Source of the DNA: an uncultured Ruminococcus sp. | GTDB lineage: Bacteria; Bacillota; Clostridia; Oscillospirales; Ruminococcaceae | Direction of reading: 5' to 3' | DNA length: 12,127 bases | Assembly (NCBI GenBank): GCA_947177375.1 | Contig: CAMWUF010000009.1 | Span: forward strand, 1-12,127 | In this document: piece by piece, positions 1 to 5,674 of the stretch | How the letters are laid out: each line of letters starts with the position of its first letter | Position numbering within the stretch: position 1 is the stretch's first letter | Program-made: the position numbers and the translations under genes | The notes under the pieces: model-generated | What the model was told of the DNA's origin: nothing | The model's database searches: none | The model's input: the letters and a program-made list of their open reading frames with translations, nothing else

Positions 1-80
1 GTGTATCAGTGATGGAAACACGTCCGCTTTCTAAAGATAAGAGATGGCGTGTTGTAAATATTATCGAAAAGGCTAAATAA
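1..80 (+). CDS. rpsQ: 30S ribosomal protein S17 (uS17), C-terminal end only
   Basis: This is the 3' end of a gene that begins upstream of the window. Reading from base 3, the frame encodes about 25 residues ending in METRPLSKDKRWRVVNIIEKAK before a TAA at 78-80. The ETRPLSK...RW pattern is the conserved tail of bacterial uS17, a primary 16S rRNA-binding protein of the small subunit. rpsQ directly precedes rplN in the S10/spc order of Firmicutes, and the same order is seen here. The N-terminal OB-fold lies outside the window. Unlike the other gaps in this cluster, 190 nt separate its stop from the next start. Confidence 0.93.
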   Translation, partial: VSVMETRPLSKDKRWRVVNIIEKAK

Positions 81-111
81 GTTTTTTATTATATCATTTC
101 AATTTTTGAGG

Positions 112-121
112 AAAGGAGAGG
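112..121 (+). promoter_or_regulatory. Displaced Shine-Dalgarno sequence for rplN
   Basis: AAAGGAGAGG at 112-121 is a strong anti-SD complement, and it is the only good one between rpsQ and rplN. It lies about 150 nt before the conserved rplN ATG at 271, whereas every other ribosomal-protein gene here has its SD 5-11 nt before the start. The 20 nt directly before the rplN ATG (ending ATAGCATCC) contain no GGAG-like core. The SD borders the candidate RNA fold at 121-259. Its use for rplN is inference. Confidence 0.55.
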
Positions 122-138
122 CTACTCAAGAAAAAAAA

Positions 139-160
139 TGCAAGAATTAAAATTCTTGCA
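139..160. repeat. Perfect 10-bp inverted repeat
   Basis: TGCAAGAATT at 139-148 is followed by AA and its exact reverse complement at 151-160. As RNA it forms a hairpin, probably 8-9 bp with a small loop. It is hairpin P4 of the candidate fold. The submotif CAAGAA/TTCTTG also occurs in helix P2 (127-132 and 211-216), so alternative pairings compete. A purine-rich stretch rather than a T-run follows it, so it does not act as an intrinsic terminator. Confidence 0.85.
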
Positions 161-216
161 AGAGTATGCCCATGTTCATGCCTGTGAAAAAACAGGGTGG
201 AACAGGAATTTTCTTG

Positions 217-250
217 ATATAAATTTATAATAATATTATATAATTTATAT
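217..250. repeat. A/T-only imperfect palindrome (15-bp arms, one bulge)
   Basis: ATATAAATT (217-225) pairs with AATTTATAT (242-250), and TATAAT (226-231) pairs with ATTATA (235-240). A single T241 is bulged and 232-234 form the loop. As RNA it is a weak, all-A-U hairpin (P3 of the candidate fold). As DNA it is a strongly AT-rich dyad that could also hold -10-like hexamers. In an AT-rich genome such palindromes carry less weight than the GC-containing helices nearby. Confidence 0.7.
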
Positions 251-270
251 GTAAGTAGCAGATAGCATCC

Positions 271-639
271 ATGATTCAGATGCAGACTTATCTGAAGGTT
301 GCAGACAACACTGGTGCAAAAGAGCTGATGTGTATCAGAGTATTGGGCGGTACACGCAGAAGATATGCAAATATCGGTGATGTTGTTGTTGCATCCGTTA
401 AGAAAGCAACACCCGGTGGCGTGGTAAAGAAGGGCGATGTTGTGAAAGCAGTCATCGTTCGTAGTGCTAAGGGTTTGAGACGGGAAGACGGCACTTATAT
501 TCGTTTTGATGAGAATGCTGCCGTTATTATCAAAGAAGATAAGAACCCGAGAGGAACTCGTATTTTTGGGCCGGTTGCAAGAGAACTTCGTGAAAAAGAT
601 TACATGAAGATTTTGTCTCTCGCTCCGGAAGTACTGTAA
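271..639 (+). CDS. rplN: 50S ribosomal protein L14 (uL14)
   Basis: This encodes a core large-subunit protein that binds 23S rRNA near the subunit interface and helps form inter-subunit bridges; in other bacteria the silencing factor RsfS docks on it. The product is 122 residues, the standard bacterial length, and is alignable throughout. It starts MIQMQTYLKVADNTGAKELM and contains VLGGTRRRYANIGDVVVASV, the ATPGGVVKKGDVVKAVIVR strand region, FDENAAVIIKED and the C-terminal RGTRIFGPVARELREKDYMK. The ATG at 271 is chosen because uL14 begins MIQ in almost all bacteria. Unusually, no SD is found next to it; the nearest good one is at 112-120, across the candidate RNA fold. rplX follows after 13 nt. 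Confidence 0.97.
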   Translation: MIQMQTYLKVADNTGAKELMCIRVLGGTRRRYANIGDVVVASVKKATPGGVVKKGDVVKAVIVRSAKGLRREDGTYIRFDENAAVIIKEDKNPRGTRIFGPVARELREKDYMKILSLAPEVL

Positions 640-652
640 AGGGGGATTCAGA

Positions 653-1036
653 ATGAGTGCAAAGCTTCATGTAAAAACAGGCGATACTGTCATTCTGCTT
701 ACCGGTGCAGATGAGTATAAATACAAAGACCCAAGCAAAAAAGAAAAGGGTCGTCTGACTGCAAAAGTCGTTGAAGTCAGCCCAAAAGAAGGCAAGGTTA
801 TCGTTGAAGGAATTAACATGGTAACCAAGCATTTGAAACCAACGGCTATGGGGCAGTCTGGTAATATTGTTAGGGCAGAAGCACCTGTCTATGCTTCTAA
901 AGTACAGCTGGTATGCCCAAAATGTGGCAAGCCTACCAGAGTTGGTCATACTTTTGAGGAAAAGACACTGGACAACGGCAAGGTTAAAAAAATCAAGCTC
1001 CGTGTGTGCAAGAAGTGCGGTAAGTCTTTCGAGTAA
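653..1036 (+). CDS. rplX: 50S ribosomal protein L24 (uL24), long zinc-ribbon form
   Basis: L24 is an early assembly-initiator protein of the 50S subunit and sits near the exit of the nascent-chain tunnel. The 127-residue product opens with a KOW-type fold (about 5-60: LHVKTGDTVILLTG, then KEGKVIVEGINMVTKHLKP). It is longer than the roughly 100-110 residues typical of Firmicutes. One reason is an extra segment of about a dozen residues around 20-34 (EYKYKDPSKKEKGRL) in the KOW loop. The C-terminal part carries four cysteines, C88-x2-C91 and C119-x2-C122, in CPKCGKPTRVGH and RVCKKCGKSFE, which look like a zinc ribbon. Many L24 proteins have lost these cysteines. The SD-like AAAGGGGGAT at 638-647 overlaps the rplN stop and supports the ATG at 653. 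Confidence 0.96.
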   Translation: MSAKLHVKTGDTVILLTGADEYKYKDPSKKEKGRLTAKVVEVSPKEGKVIVEGINMVTKHLKPTAMGQSGNIVRAEAPVYASKVQLVCPKCGKPTRVGHTFEEKTLDNGKVKKIKLRVCKKCGKSFE

Positions 1037-1048
1037 AGGAGAAACGAA

Positions 1049-1588
1049 ATGGCAAGATTAAAAGAACAATATGTCAATACCGTTGCTCCTGCATTGATGC
1101 AGAAATTCGGCTATCAGAGCGTAATGCAGATTCCGAAGCTGGATAAAGTAGTCATCAACGTTGGTGCTGGTGAGGCAAAGGAAAATTCCAAGGTGATTGA
1201 TGCGATTATGAATGACCTTGCAATTATTACAGGTCAAAAGCCGGTTGTTTGCCGTGCAAAAAAATCTGTCGCAAATTTTAAATTGCGTGAGGGTATGCCA
1301 ATCGGTGTGAAAGTAACACTGAGAGGCGAAAGAATGTATGATTTTGTTGATAGATTATTCAACGTTGCATTTCCTCGTGTTCGTGATTTCAGAGGAATTA
1401 ATGGCAATTCTTTTGATGGTCGTGGCAATTATTCCACGGGTATCAGAGAACAGTTGATTTTCCCTGAAATTGAGTATGATAAAATTGACAAAGTTCGTGG
1501 TATGGATATTAATTTTATCACAACCGCTCAGACTGACGAAGAAGCTAAGGAATTATTAAAGCTCCTTGGCGCACCGTTCGCTGATTAA
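1049..1588 (+). CDS. rplE: 50S ribosomal protein L5 (uL5)
   Basis: L5 binds 5S rRNA together with L18 and L25-type partners, forms part of the central protuberance and contacts the P-site tRNA. The 179-residue product has the usual length. Recognisable blocks are LKEQYVNTVAPALMQKFGYQ, MQIPKLDKVVINVGAGEA (about 26-43), the ITGQKPVVCRAKKSVANFKL region, REGMPIGVKVTLRG, and the RVRDFRGINGNSFDGRGNY loop. The C-terminus IEYDKIDKVRGMDINFITT...LLKLLGAPF is also characteristic. An AAAGGAG SD 12 nt upstream of the ATG sets the start. In E. coli the translational operator of the spc operon lies at this gene; no equivalent structure was identified here. Confidence 0.97.
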   Translation: MARLKEQYVNTVAPALMQKFGYQSVMQIPKLDKVVINVGAGEAKENSKVIDAIMNDLAIITGQKPVVCRAKKSVANFKLREGMPIGVKVTLRGERMYDFVDRLFNVAFPRVRDFRGINGNSFDGRGNYSTGIREQLIFPEIEYDKIDKVRGMDINFITTAQTDEEAKELLKLLGAPFAD

Positions 1589-1601
1589 GGGAGGGACGAA
1601 C

Positions 1602-1787
1602 ATGGCTAAAAAAGCAATGATTAACAAGCAGCAGAAGACACCCAAGTACTCTACAAGAGCGTACACCAGATGCAAAATCTGCGGAAGACCACATGCGTAT
1701 TTGAGAAAATATGGCATTTGCCGTATTTGTTTCAGAGAATTGGCAAACGATGGTCAAATTCCGGGTGTTAAGAAAGCAAGCTGGTAA
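1602..1787 (+). CDS. rpsN: 30S ribosomal protein S14 type Z (uS14, zinc-binding short form)
   Basis: This is the short, zinc-dependent version of S14 (also called rpsZ), a small-subunit head protein that assembles late and contacts S3 and S10. It has 61 residues, the canonical type-Z length. The zinc knuckle is C24-x2-C27-x12-C40-x2-C43 within RCKICGRPHAYLRKYGICRI. The C-terminal LANDGQIPGVKKASW is the family signature. An in-frame ATG 36 nt upstream inside rplE is rejected because GGGAGGG at 1589-1595 fits the ATG at 1602 and MAKKA is the conserved N-terminus. The zinc-independent long paralogue that many Firmicutes keep elsewhere is not in this window. Confidence 0.97.
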   Translation: MAKKAMINKQQKTPKYSTRAYTRCKICGRPHAYLRKYGICRICFRELANDGQIPGVKKASW

Positions 1788-1809
1788 AAAATAGAAGGAG
1801 GTCTTTGGC

Positions 1810-2208
1810 ATGCAAATTTCAGATACTATCGCAGATTTGCTGACGAGAATTCGTAATGCAAGCACTGCGAAGCACGCCACGGTTGATATTCCTGCATCTA
1901 ACATGAAGAAAGCAATTACAGAAATTCTCGCAGACGAGGGTTATATTAAAGGTTTTCAGATTGTTGATGACGGCAAACAGGGCATTATCAGAGTTACTCT
2001 GAAATATACAGAGGACAGAACTCCGGTTATTTCCGGTCTGCGTAGGGTTTCAAAACCGGGCTTGCGTATTTACTCAAGCTGTGAAGATATGCCGAAAGTT
2101 CGTAAAGGACTTGGCATTGCAATTGTTTCTACGTCCAAGGGCATTATGACTGACAAGAAAGCAAGAGCTTTACATGTCGGTGGTGAATTGCTCGCATATA
2201 TCTGGTAA
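1810..2208 (+). CDS. rpsH: 30S ribosomal protein S8 (uS8)
   Basis: S8 is a primary 16S rRNA binder that organises the central domain of the small subunit. In E. coli it is also the translational repressor of the spc operon. The product is 132 residues, the usual length. It begins MQISDTIADLLTRIRNASTA, a near-invariant N-terminal motif. The C-terminal RNA-binding block includes RVSKPGLRIYSS, KVRKGLGIAIVSTSKGIMTD and the closing GGELLAYIW. A perfect AAGGAGGT SD (1795-1802) supports the ATG at 1810. Autoregulation is plausible by analogy only; no matching operator is apparent. Confidence 0.97.
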   Translation: MQISDTIADLLTRIRNASTAKHATVDIPASNMKKAITEILADEGYIKGFQIVDDGKQGIIRVTLKYTEDRTPVISGLRRVSKPGLRIYSSCEDMPKVRKGLGIAIVSTSKGIMTDKKARALHVGGELLAYIW

Positions 2209-2223
2209 GGAGGAGTATAGATT

Positions 2224-2769
2224 ATGTCAAGAATTGGCAGAATGCCGATTACTGTTCCTGCTGGTGTGGATGTGAAGGTAGCAGATAATCTGGTAACAGT
2301 AAAAGGTCCAAAGGGCGAACTTGTTCAACAGTTTTCTAAAGATTTGAAAATTGAGTTGACAGACAGTGTTATTACTGTCACACGTCCTTCTGATGATAAA
2401 AAACACAGAAGCTTACATGGCTTGACAAGAACTTTGATTCATAATATGATTGAAGGCGTTGTCAATGGCTATAGCAAGACACTGGAAATTGATGGTGTTG
2501 GCTATCGTGCAGCGAAACAAGGTAAAAATCTGGTCATGAATCTGGGTTTTTCTCATCAGGTAATTGTATCAGAAACAGATGAAATTGCAATTGAAGTTCC
2601 ACAGCCGAACCAGATTGTAATTAAAGGTATTGATAAACAAAAAGTTGGTCAGTTTGCCGCTGAAATCCGTGAGAAGAGACTGCCTGAGCCATATAAGGGC
2701 AAAGGGATTCACTACATGGGTGAGCGTATTATTCGCAAAGAAGGCAAGGCTGGCAAGGGCAAGAAATAA
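2224..2769 (+). CDS. rplF: 50S ribosomal protein L6 (uL6)
   Basis: L6 sits at the factor-binding side of the 50S subunit next to the sarcin-ricin loop and is needed for late subunit assembly. The 181-residue product shows the two tandem L6 domains. The N-terminal copy has SRIGRMPITVPAGVDVKV and VKGPKGELVQQF. The C-terminal copy has the conserved rRNA-contact motif RLPEPYKGKGIHYMGE (about 152-167), followed by a lysine/glycine-rich tail. A TAAGGAGGAG SD overlaps the rpsH stop and precedes the ATG by 8 nt. Nothing unusual is seen in the protein. Confidence 0.97.
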   Translation: MSRIGRMPITVPAGVDVKVADNLVTVKGPKGELVQQFSKDLKIELTDSVITVTRPSDDKKHRSLHGLTRTLIHNMIEGVVNGYSKTLEIDGVGYRAAKQGKNLVMNLGFSHQVIVSETDEIAIEVPQPNQIVIKGIDKQKVGQFAAEIREKRLPEPYKGKGIHYMGERIIRKEGKAGKGKK

Positions 2770-2792
2770 TTAAGAAAGGAGTACGGCTATTT

Positions 2793-3152
2793 ATGATTAA
2801 AAAATTTGACAGCAGTAAAGCACGTCAGAAAAGACATGCTCGTGTGCGTACAAAGATTTCCGGAACTCCTGAAGTTCCACGTCTGTGTGTGTTCCGTAGT
2901 GCAAAGCATATTTATGCACAAATTATTGATGATGTCAATGGTGTCACACTGGCAAGTGCATCTAGCATGGTAAAAGGCTTTGATGCAAACGGCGGTAATA
3001 TCGAGGGTGCTAAAAAAGTTGGCGAATTAATCGCAAAAGTAGCTATTGAAAAAGGCATTCAAGATGTTGTATTTGACAGAGGCGGTTATTTATATCACGG
3101 AAGAGTACAGGCACTTGCTGAATCAGCTCGTGAAAACGGTCTGAATTTCTAA
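2793..3152 (+). CDS. rplR: 50S ribosomal protein L18 (uL18)
   Basis: L18 binds 5S rRNA and helps dock it, with L5, onto the large subunit. The 119-residue product has a basic N-terminal tail (SSKARQKRHARVRTKISGT), the core PRLCVFRSAKHIYAQIIDD (about 29-47) and the signature C-terminus FDRGGYLYHGRVQALAESAR ending in NGLNF. Length and layout are standard. AAAGGAG at 2775-2781 is the SD. The gene lies between rplF and rpsE, as in almost all spc operons. Confidence 0.97.
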   Translation: MIKKFDSSKARQKRHARVRTKISGTPEVPRLCVFRSAKHIYAQIIDDVNGVTLASASSMVKGFDANGGNIEGAKKVGELIAKVAIEKGIQDVVFDRGGYLYHGRVQALAESARENGLNF

Positions 3153-3170
3153 AAAGAGGAGGGAACATCA

Positions 3171-3671
3171 TTGGCTAATTTTGAGGCAAAGGATACAGAA
3201 TTTATTGAAAAAGTTGTTCATATTAATAGAGTATCCAAAACCGTAAAGGGCGGACGTATCATGAAGTTTTCTGCTCTGGTAGTTGTCGGTGACGGCAACG
3301 GTACTGTCGGATTTGGCATGGGAAAATCCAGCGAAGTTCCAGACGCAATTCGTAAAGGCATTGAAGATGCTAAGAAAAATCTGGTGAAAGTGCCATTGAA
3401 AGGTACGACAATACCACATGAAATTGTTGGTAAATTCGGTGCAGGCGAAGTGTTAATGCGTCCTGCTGCTGCTGGTACTGGTGTTATCGCTGGTGGTCCT
3501 GTTCGTGCCGTAATTGAAGTTGCAGGCATTAAAGATATCAGAACAAAATCTTTGCGTTCTAATAATCCTTGTAATGTTGTAAGAGCGACAATTGCAGGTT
3601 TAACAGGTTGTACGACAGCAGAAGAAGTTGCCGCAAAACGTGGCAAAACTGTTAAGGAAATTCTTGGTTGA
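3171..3671 (+). CDS. rpsE: 30S ribosomal protein S5 (uS5), TTG start
   Basis: S5 binds 16S rRNA near helix 34 and acts in decoding accuracy and subunit head movement. The 166-residue product has the N-terminal double-stranded-RNA-binding-like domain and the C-terminal S5 domain (VRAVIEVAGIKDIRTKSLRS, NVVRATIAGL). The loop RVSKTVKGGR (about 20-29), where substitutions give spectinomycin resistance in other bacteria, has the ordinary sequence. Translation most likely starts at the TTG at 3171: GAGGAGGG at 3156-3163 is well placed, and no ATG lies near the conserved N-terminus. Its TGA overlaps the SD of rpmD. Confidence 0.96.
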   Translation: MANFEAKDTEFIEKVVHINRVSKTVKGGRIMKFSALVVVGDGNGTVGFGMGKSSEVPDAIRKGIEDAKKNLVKVPLKGTTIPHEIVGKFGAGEVLMRPAAAGTGVIAGGPVRAVIEVAGIKDIRTKSLRSNNPCNVVRATIAGLTGCTTAEEVAAKRGKTVKEILG

Positions 3672-3684
3672 GGAGGCTTATATC

Positions 3685-3858
3685 ATGAAAAAAATTACAC
3701 TTGTAAAAAGCCTCATCGGCTGTAAGAAAGACCAGATTGCAACTGCACATGCATTGGGTTTGAAAAAAATCGGCAATGTAACAACACAGCCAGATAATCC
3801 TTGCACAGCAGGAAAAATTCAAAAAATAATTCACTTGATTAAAGTAGAAGAAGCATAA
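3685..3858 (+). CDS. rpmD: 50S ribosomal protein L30 (uL30)
   Basis: This is a small (57-residue) bacterial-type L30, a non-essential peripheral 50S protein that is absent from some lineages. The family pattern is clear: KKITLVKSLIGCKKDQIATA, then HALGLKKIGN and the C-terminal IQKIIHLIKVEEA. The frame is open for 19 codons further upstream inside rpsE. The ATG at 3685 is preferred because GAGGAGG at 3670-3676 lies 8 nt ahead and the N-terminus then matches the family. The SD overlaps the rpsE stop, suggesting translational coupling. Confidence 0.95.
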   Translation: MKKITLVKSLIGCKKDQIATAHALGLKKIGNVTTQPDNPCTAGKIQKIIHLIKVEEA

Positions 3859-3875
3859 GAAAGGGGGCAATTATC

Positions 3876-4319
3876 ATGCAAATTCATGAACTTGTACCAG
3901 CTCCAGATTCTAATAAGCCCGTAAAACGTGTGGGCAGAGGTCATGGCTCTGGTAACGGCAAGACTGCAGGAAAGGGTCACAAAGGACAAAATGCTCGTTC
4001 CGGCGGTGGTGTCAGAATCGGTTTTGAAGGCGGTCAAATGCCACTTGCAAGAAGAATCCCAAAGAGAGGCTTCAATAATATTTTTGCAAAAAATTATGCA
4101 GTTGTCAATGTGAGTGATTTAAATAAATTCACAGAAGGCACTGTTGTTGACACAGAGTTGCTTTGTGCCAGCGGTTTGGTAAAAAAAGTTTGCGATGGTG
4201 TGAAAATTCTGGGCGATGGCGAATTGAATGTTAAATTAACTGTAAAAGCAGCGAAATTTACTAAAACTGCGCTTGAGAAGATTGAAAAGGCAGGCGGAAC
4301 AGCTGAACAGGAAAGCTGA
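3876..4319 (+). CDS. rplO: 50S ribosomal protein L15 (uL15)
   Basis: L15 is an internal 50S protein whose long basic N-terminal extension threads through 23S rRNA. The product is 147 residues, the usual length. It begins MQIHELVPAPDSNKPVKRVG and has the glycine/lysine-rich RGHGSGNGKTAGKGHKGQ extension (about 21-38). The GFEGGQMPLARRIPKRGF block (about 49-66) follows, then a globular C-terminal domain ending in a KIEKAGG motif. GAAAGGGGG about 10 nt ahead of the ATG is the SD. The stop codon overlaps the secY SD, linking the last ribosomal protein of this segment to the translocon gene. Confidence 0.96.
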   Translation: MQIHELVPAPDSNKPVKRVGRGHGSGNGKTAGKGHKGQNARSGGGVRIGFEGGQMPLARRIPKRGFNNIFAKNYAVVNVSDLNKFTEGTVVDTELLCASGLVKKVCDGVKILGDGELNVKLTVKAAKFTKTALEKIEKAGGTAEQES

Positions 4320-4330
4320 GGTGAACTGAA

Positions 4331-5662
4331 TTGTTTCAGACACTGAAAAATGCATGGAGCGTGCCAGAAATTAGAAAAAAATTTATTTACACGCTTATCA
4401 TGATTATTATTTTCCGTATCGGCGGTGCAATTACAGTTCCGTTCTTGTCGCTTACAGAAGTGCAGAATTGGATGACTGCAAATGCAACAGATGGCAATTT
4501 TCTGGAATATTTAAATATTCTCACAGGTGGACAGCTGTCAAAAGCAACTGTATTTTCGTTGTCAATCACGCCGTATATTAATGCATCTATTATTATTCAG
4601 TTGCTGACTTATGCATTACCACCTTTGGAGCGATTGCAGGAAGAAGGCGAAGAAGGACGCAAGACGTTAAATAAAATTACGTCTTATGTAGCACTTGTAC
4701 TGGCATTAATCATGTCAATTGCGTATTATTTGACGCTTAGAAACAGTGCAGGGGCTGTAACTTATACTTCTGGGGCATATGGTTGGTTTTCTGCAATCGT
4801 GATTATTGCATGTTTTACAGCAGGTGCAAGTTTTGTTGTCTGGATGGGCAATAGAATTAATGAAAAAGGGATTGGCAATGGCATTTCTATTTTGTTGTTT
4901 GCTGGTATCGTGGCAAGATTTCCAACTGATGTTGGCACATTGTGGAGTCTGTTCAAAATGGACAAAGCAAAATATTTCTTTGTAGATATTGTGATTTTGC
5001 TAGTATTTATTTTCATGATTGGTTTTATCGTATTCATGAACGAAGCAGAACGCAGAATCCCAATTCAGTATTCTAAACGTGTTGTAGGCAGAAAACAATA
5101 TGGCGGTCAAAGCACACATATTCCAGTGAAAATCTGCATGAGTGGTGTTATGCCGATTATTTTCGCAATGTCTTTCATGTCATTGCCTGCTACTATCAGC
5201 ATGTTTGTAGAGCCAGTGGCTTCTATTGATGAGACAACAAGTTTTGGTCAGAAATTTTATTATTATTTTATTAATTTTTTCAAAACAACAAGTTGGGGCT
5301 ATGCTGTATTATATTTAGTTTTAATTGTTGCATTTAATTATTTCTATGTTGCAATGCAGTATGACCCAGTTACAATTGCGAATAATCTCCGTCAAAGCAA
5401 CGGCGGTATTCCTGGTATTCGTCCTGGTAAACCAACTTCTGATTATATCCACAGAGTATTGTCTAAAATCACGCTTGTTGGTGCAGTATTCTTGGGATTA
5501 ATTGCAATTTTACCAATTGCATTGGGTTGGTTTGACAACAGTTTGCGTTCTCTCTCAATGGGTGGTACGTCAATCTTGATTGTTGTCAGTGTTGCTTTGG
5601 AGACAGCAAGAACTCTGGAATCTCAGTTGATGATGCGTCATCACAAGGGTTTCTTAGGATAA
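4331..5662 (+). CDS. secY: SecY, central channel subunit of the Sec protein translocase (TTG start)
   Basis: SecY forms the membrane pore through which SecA-driven or ribosome-bound polypeptides cross or enter the cytoplasmic membrane; it acts with SecE and SecG. The 443-residue product has the family's usual length and about ten hydrophobic segments. Diagnostic pieces are the N-terminal MFQTLKNAWSVPEIRKKFIY, the plug/TM2 region with FSLSITPYINASIIIQLLT (about 75-93), LQEEGEEGRKTLNKITSY, and the TM4-5 NEKGIGNGISILLFAGI. The large cytoplasmic loop has NGGIPGIRPGKPTSDYI (357-373, with the conserved R364), and the C-terminus is ALETARTLESQLMMRHHKGF. The TTG at 4331 follows a GAGGTGA SD overlapping the rplO stop. 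Confidence 0.97.
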   Translation: MFQTLKNAWSVPEIRKKFIYTLIMIIIFRIGGAITVPFLSLTEVQNWMTANATDGNFLEYLNILTGGQLSKATVFSLSITPYINASIIIQLLTYALPPLERLQEEGEEGRKTLNKITSYVALVLALIMSIAYYLTLRNSAGAVTYTSGAYGWFSAIVIIACFTAGASFVVWMGNRINEKGIGNGISILLFAGIVARFPTDVGTLWSLFKMDKAKYFFVDIVILLVFIFMIGFIVFMNEAERRIPIQYSKRVVGRKQYGGQSTHIPVKICMSGVMPIIFAMSFMSLPATISMFVEPVASIDETTSFGQKFYYYFINFFKTTSWGYAVLYLVLIVAFNYFYVAMQYDPVTIANNLRQSNGGIPGIRPGKPTSDYIHRVLSKITLVGAVFLGLIAILPIALGWFDNSLRSLSMGGTSILIVVSVALETARTLESQLMMRHHKGFLG

Positions 5663-5674
5663 GGAGGGCAAATT

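Larger units (their letters stand above)
121..259 (+). other. Candidate structured RNA element between the SD and start codon of rplN
   Basis: Nearly all of these 139 nt can be placed in nested helices. P1 pairs GCTACT (121-126) with AGTAGC (254-259). P2, directly adjoining P1, pairs CAAGAAAA (127-134) with TTTTCTTG (209-216). Inside P2 are two hairpins. P4 is a perfect 10-bp inverted repeat (139-148/151-160, arm TGCAAGAATT). P5 (170-206) consists of CC/GG, a bulged A172, TGTTC/GAACA, a symmetric 3x3 internal loop, CCTGT/ACAGG and a GAAAAA loop. P3 (217-250) follows P2 without a gap: an all-A/T stem with loop 232-234 and one bulge at 241. The unpaired joints are short (135-138, 161-169, 207-208, 251-253). 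There is no T-run, so it is not a simple terminator. The pairings are read directly from the sequence. The function is unknown: regulatory leader, SD-tethering fold, or a tolerated palindromic insertion. Confidence 0.5.

Noticed and set aside
81..110. T-run (82-87) after the rpsQ stop as a terminator
   Set aside because: No GC-containing hairpin precedes the Ts, and ending transcription inside the ribosomal-protein operon is implausible.
194..203. AGGGTGGAAC, a match to the first part of the T-box antiterminator core
   Set aside because: The essential continuation CCGCG is replaced, there is no Stem I or specifier loop, no terminator follows, and the region is explained by hairpin P5. A T-box in a ribosomal-protein spacer would also be unexpected.
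138..230. A 30-codon ORF (ATG at 138, TAA at 228) downstream of the SD at 112-121
   Set aside because: The SD is about 16-20 nt from this ATG, which is too far. The peptide (starting MQELKFLQEYAHVH) resembles nothing I know, and the bases are better explained by the inverted repeats of the RNA fold. A short leader peptide is not excluded.
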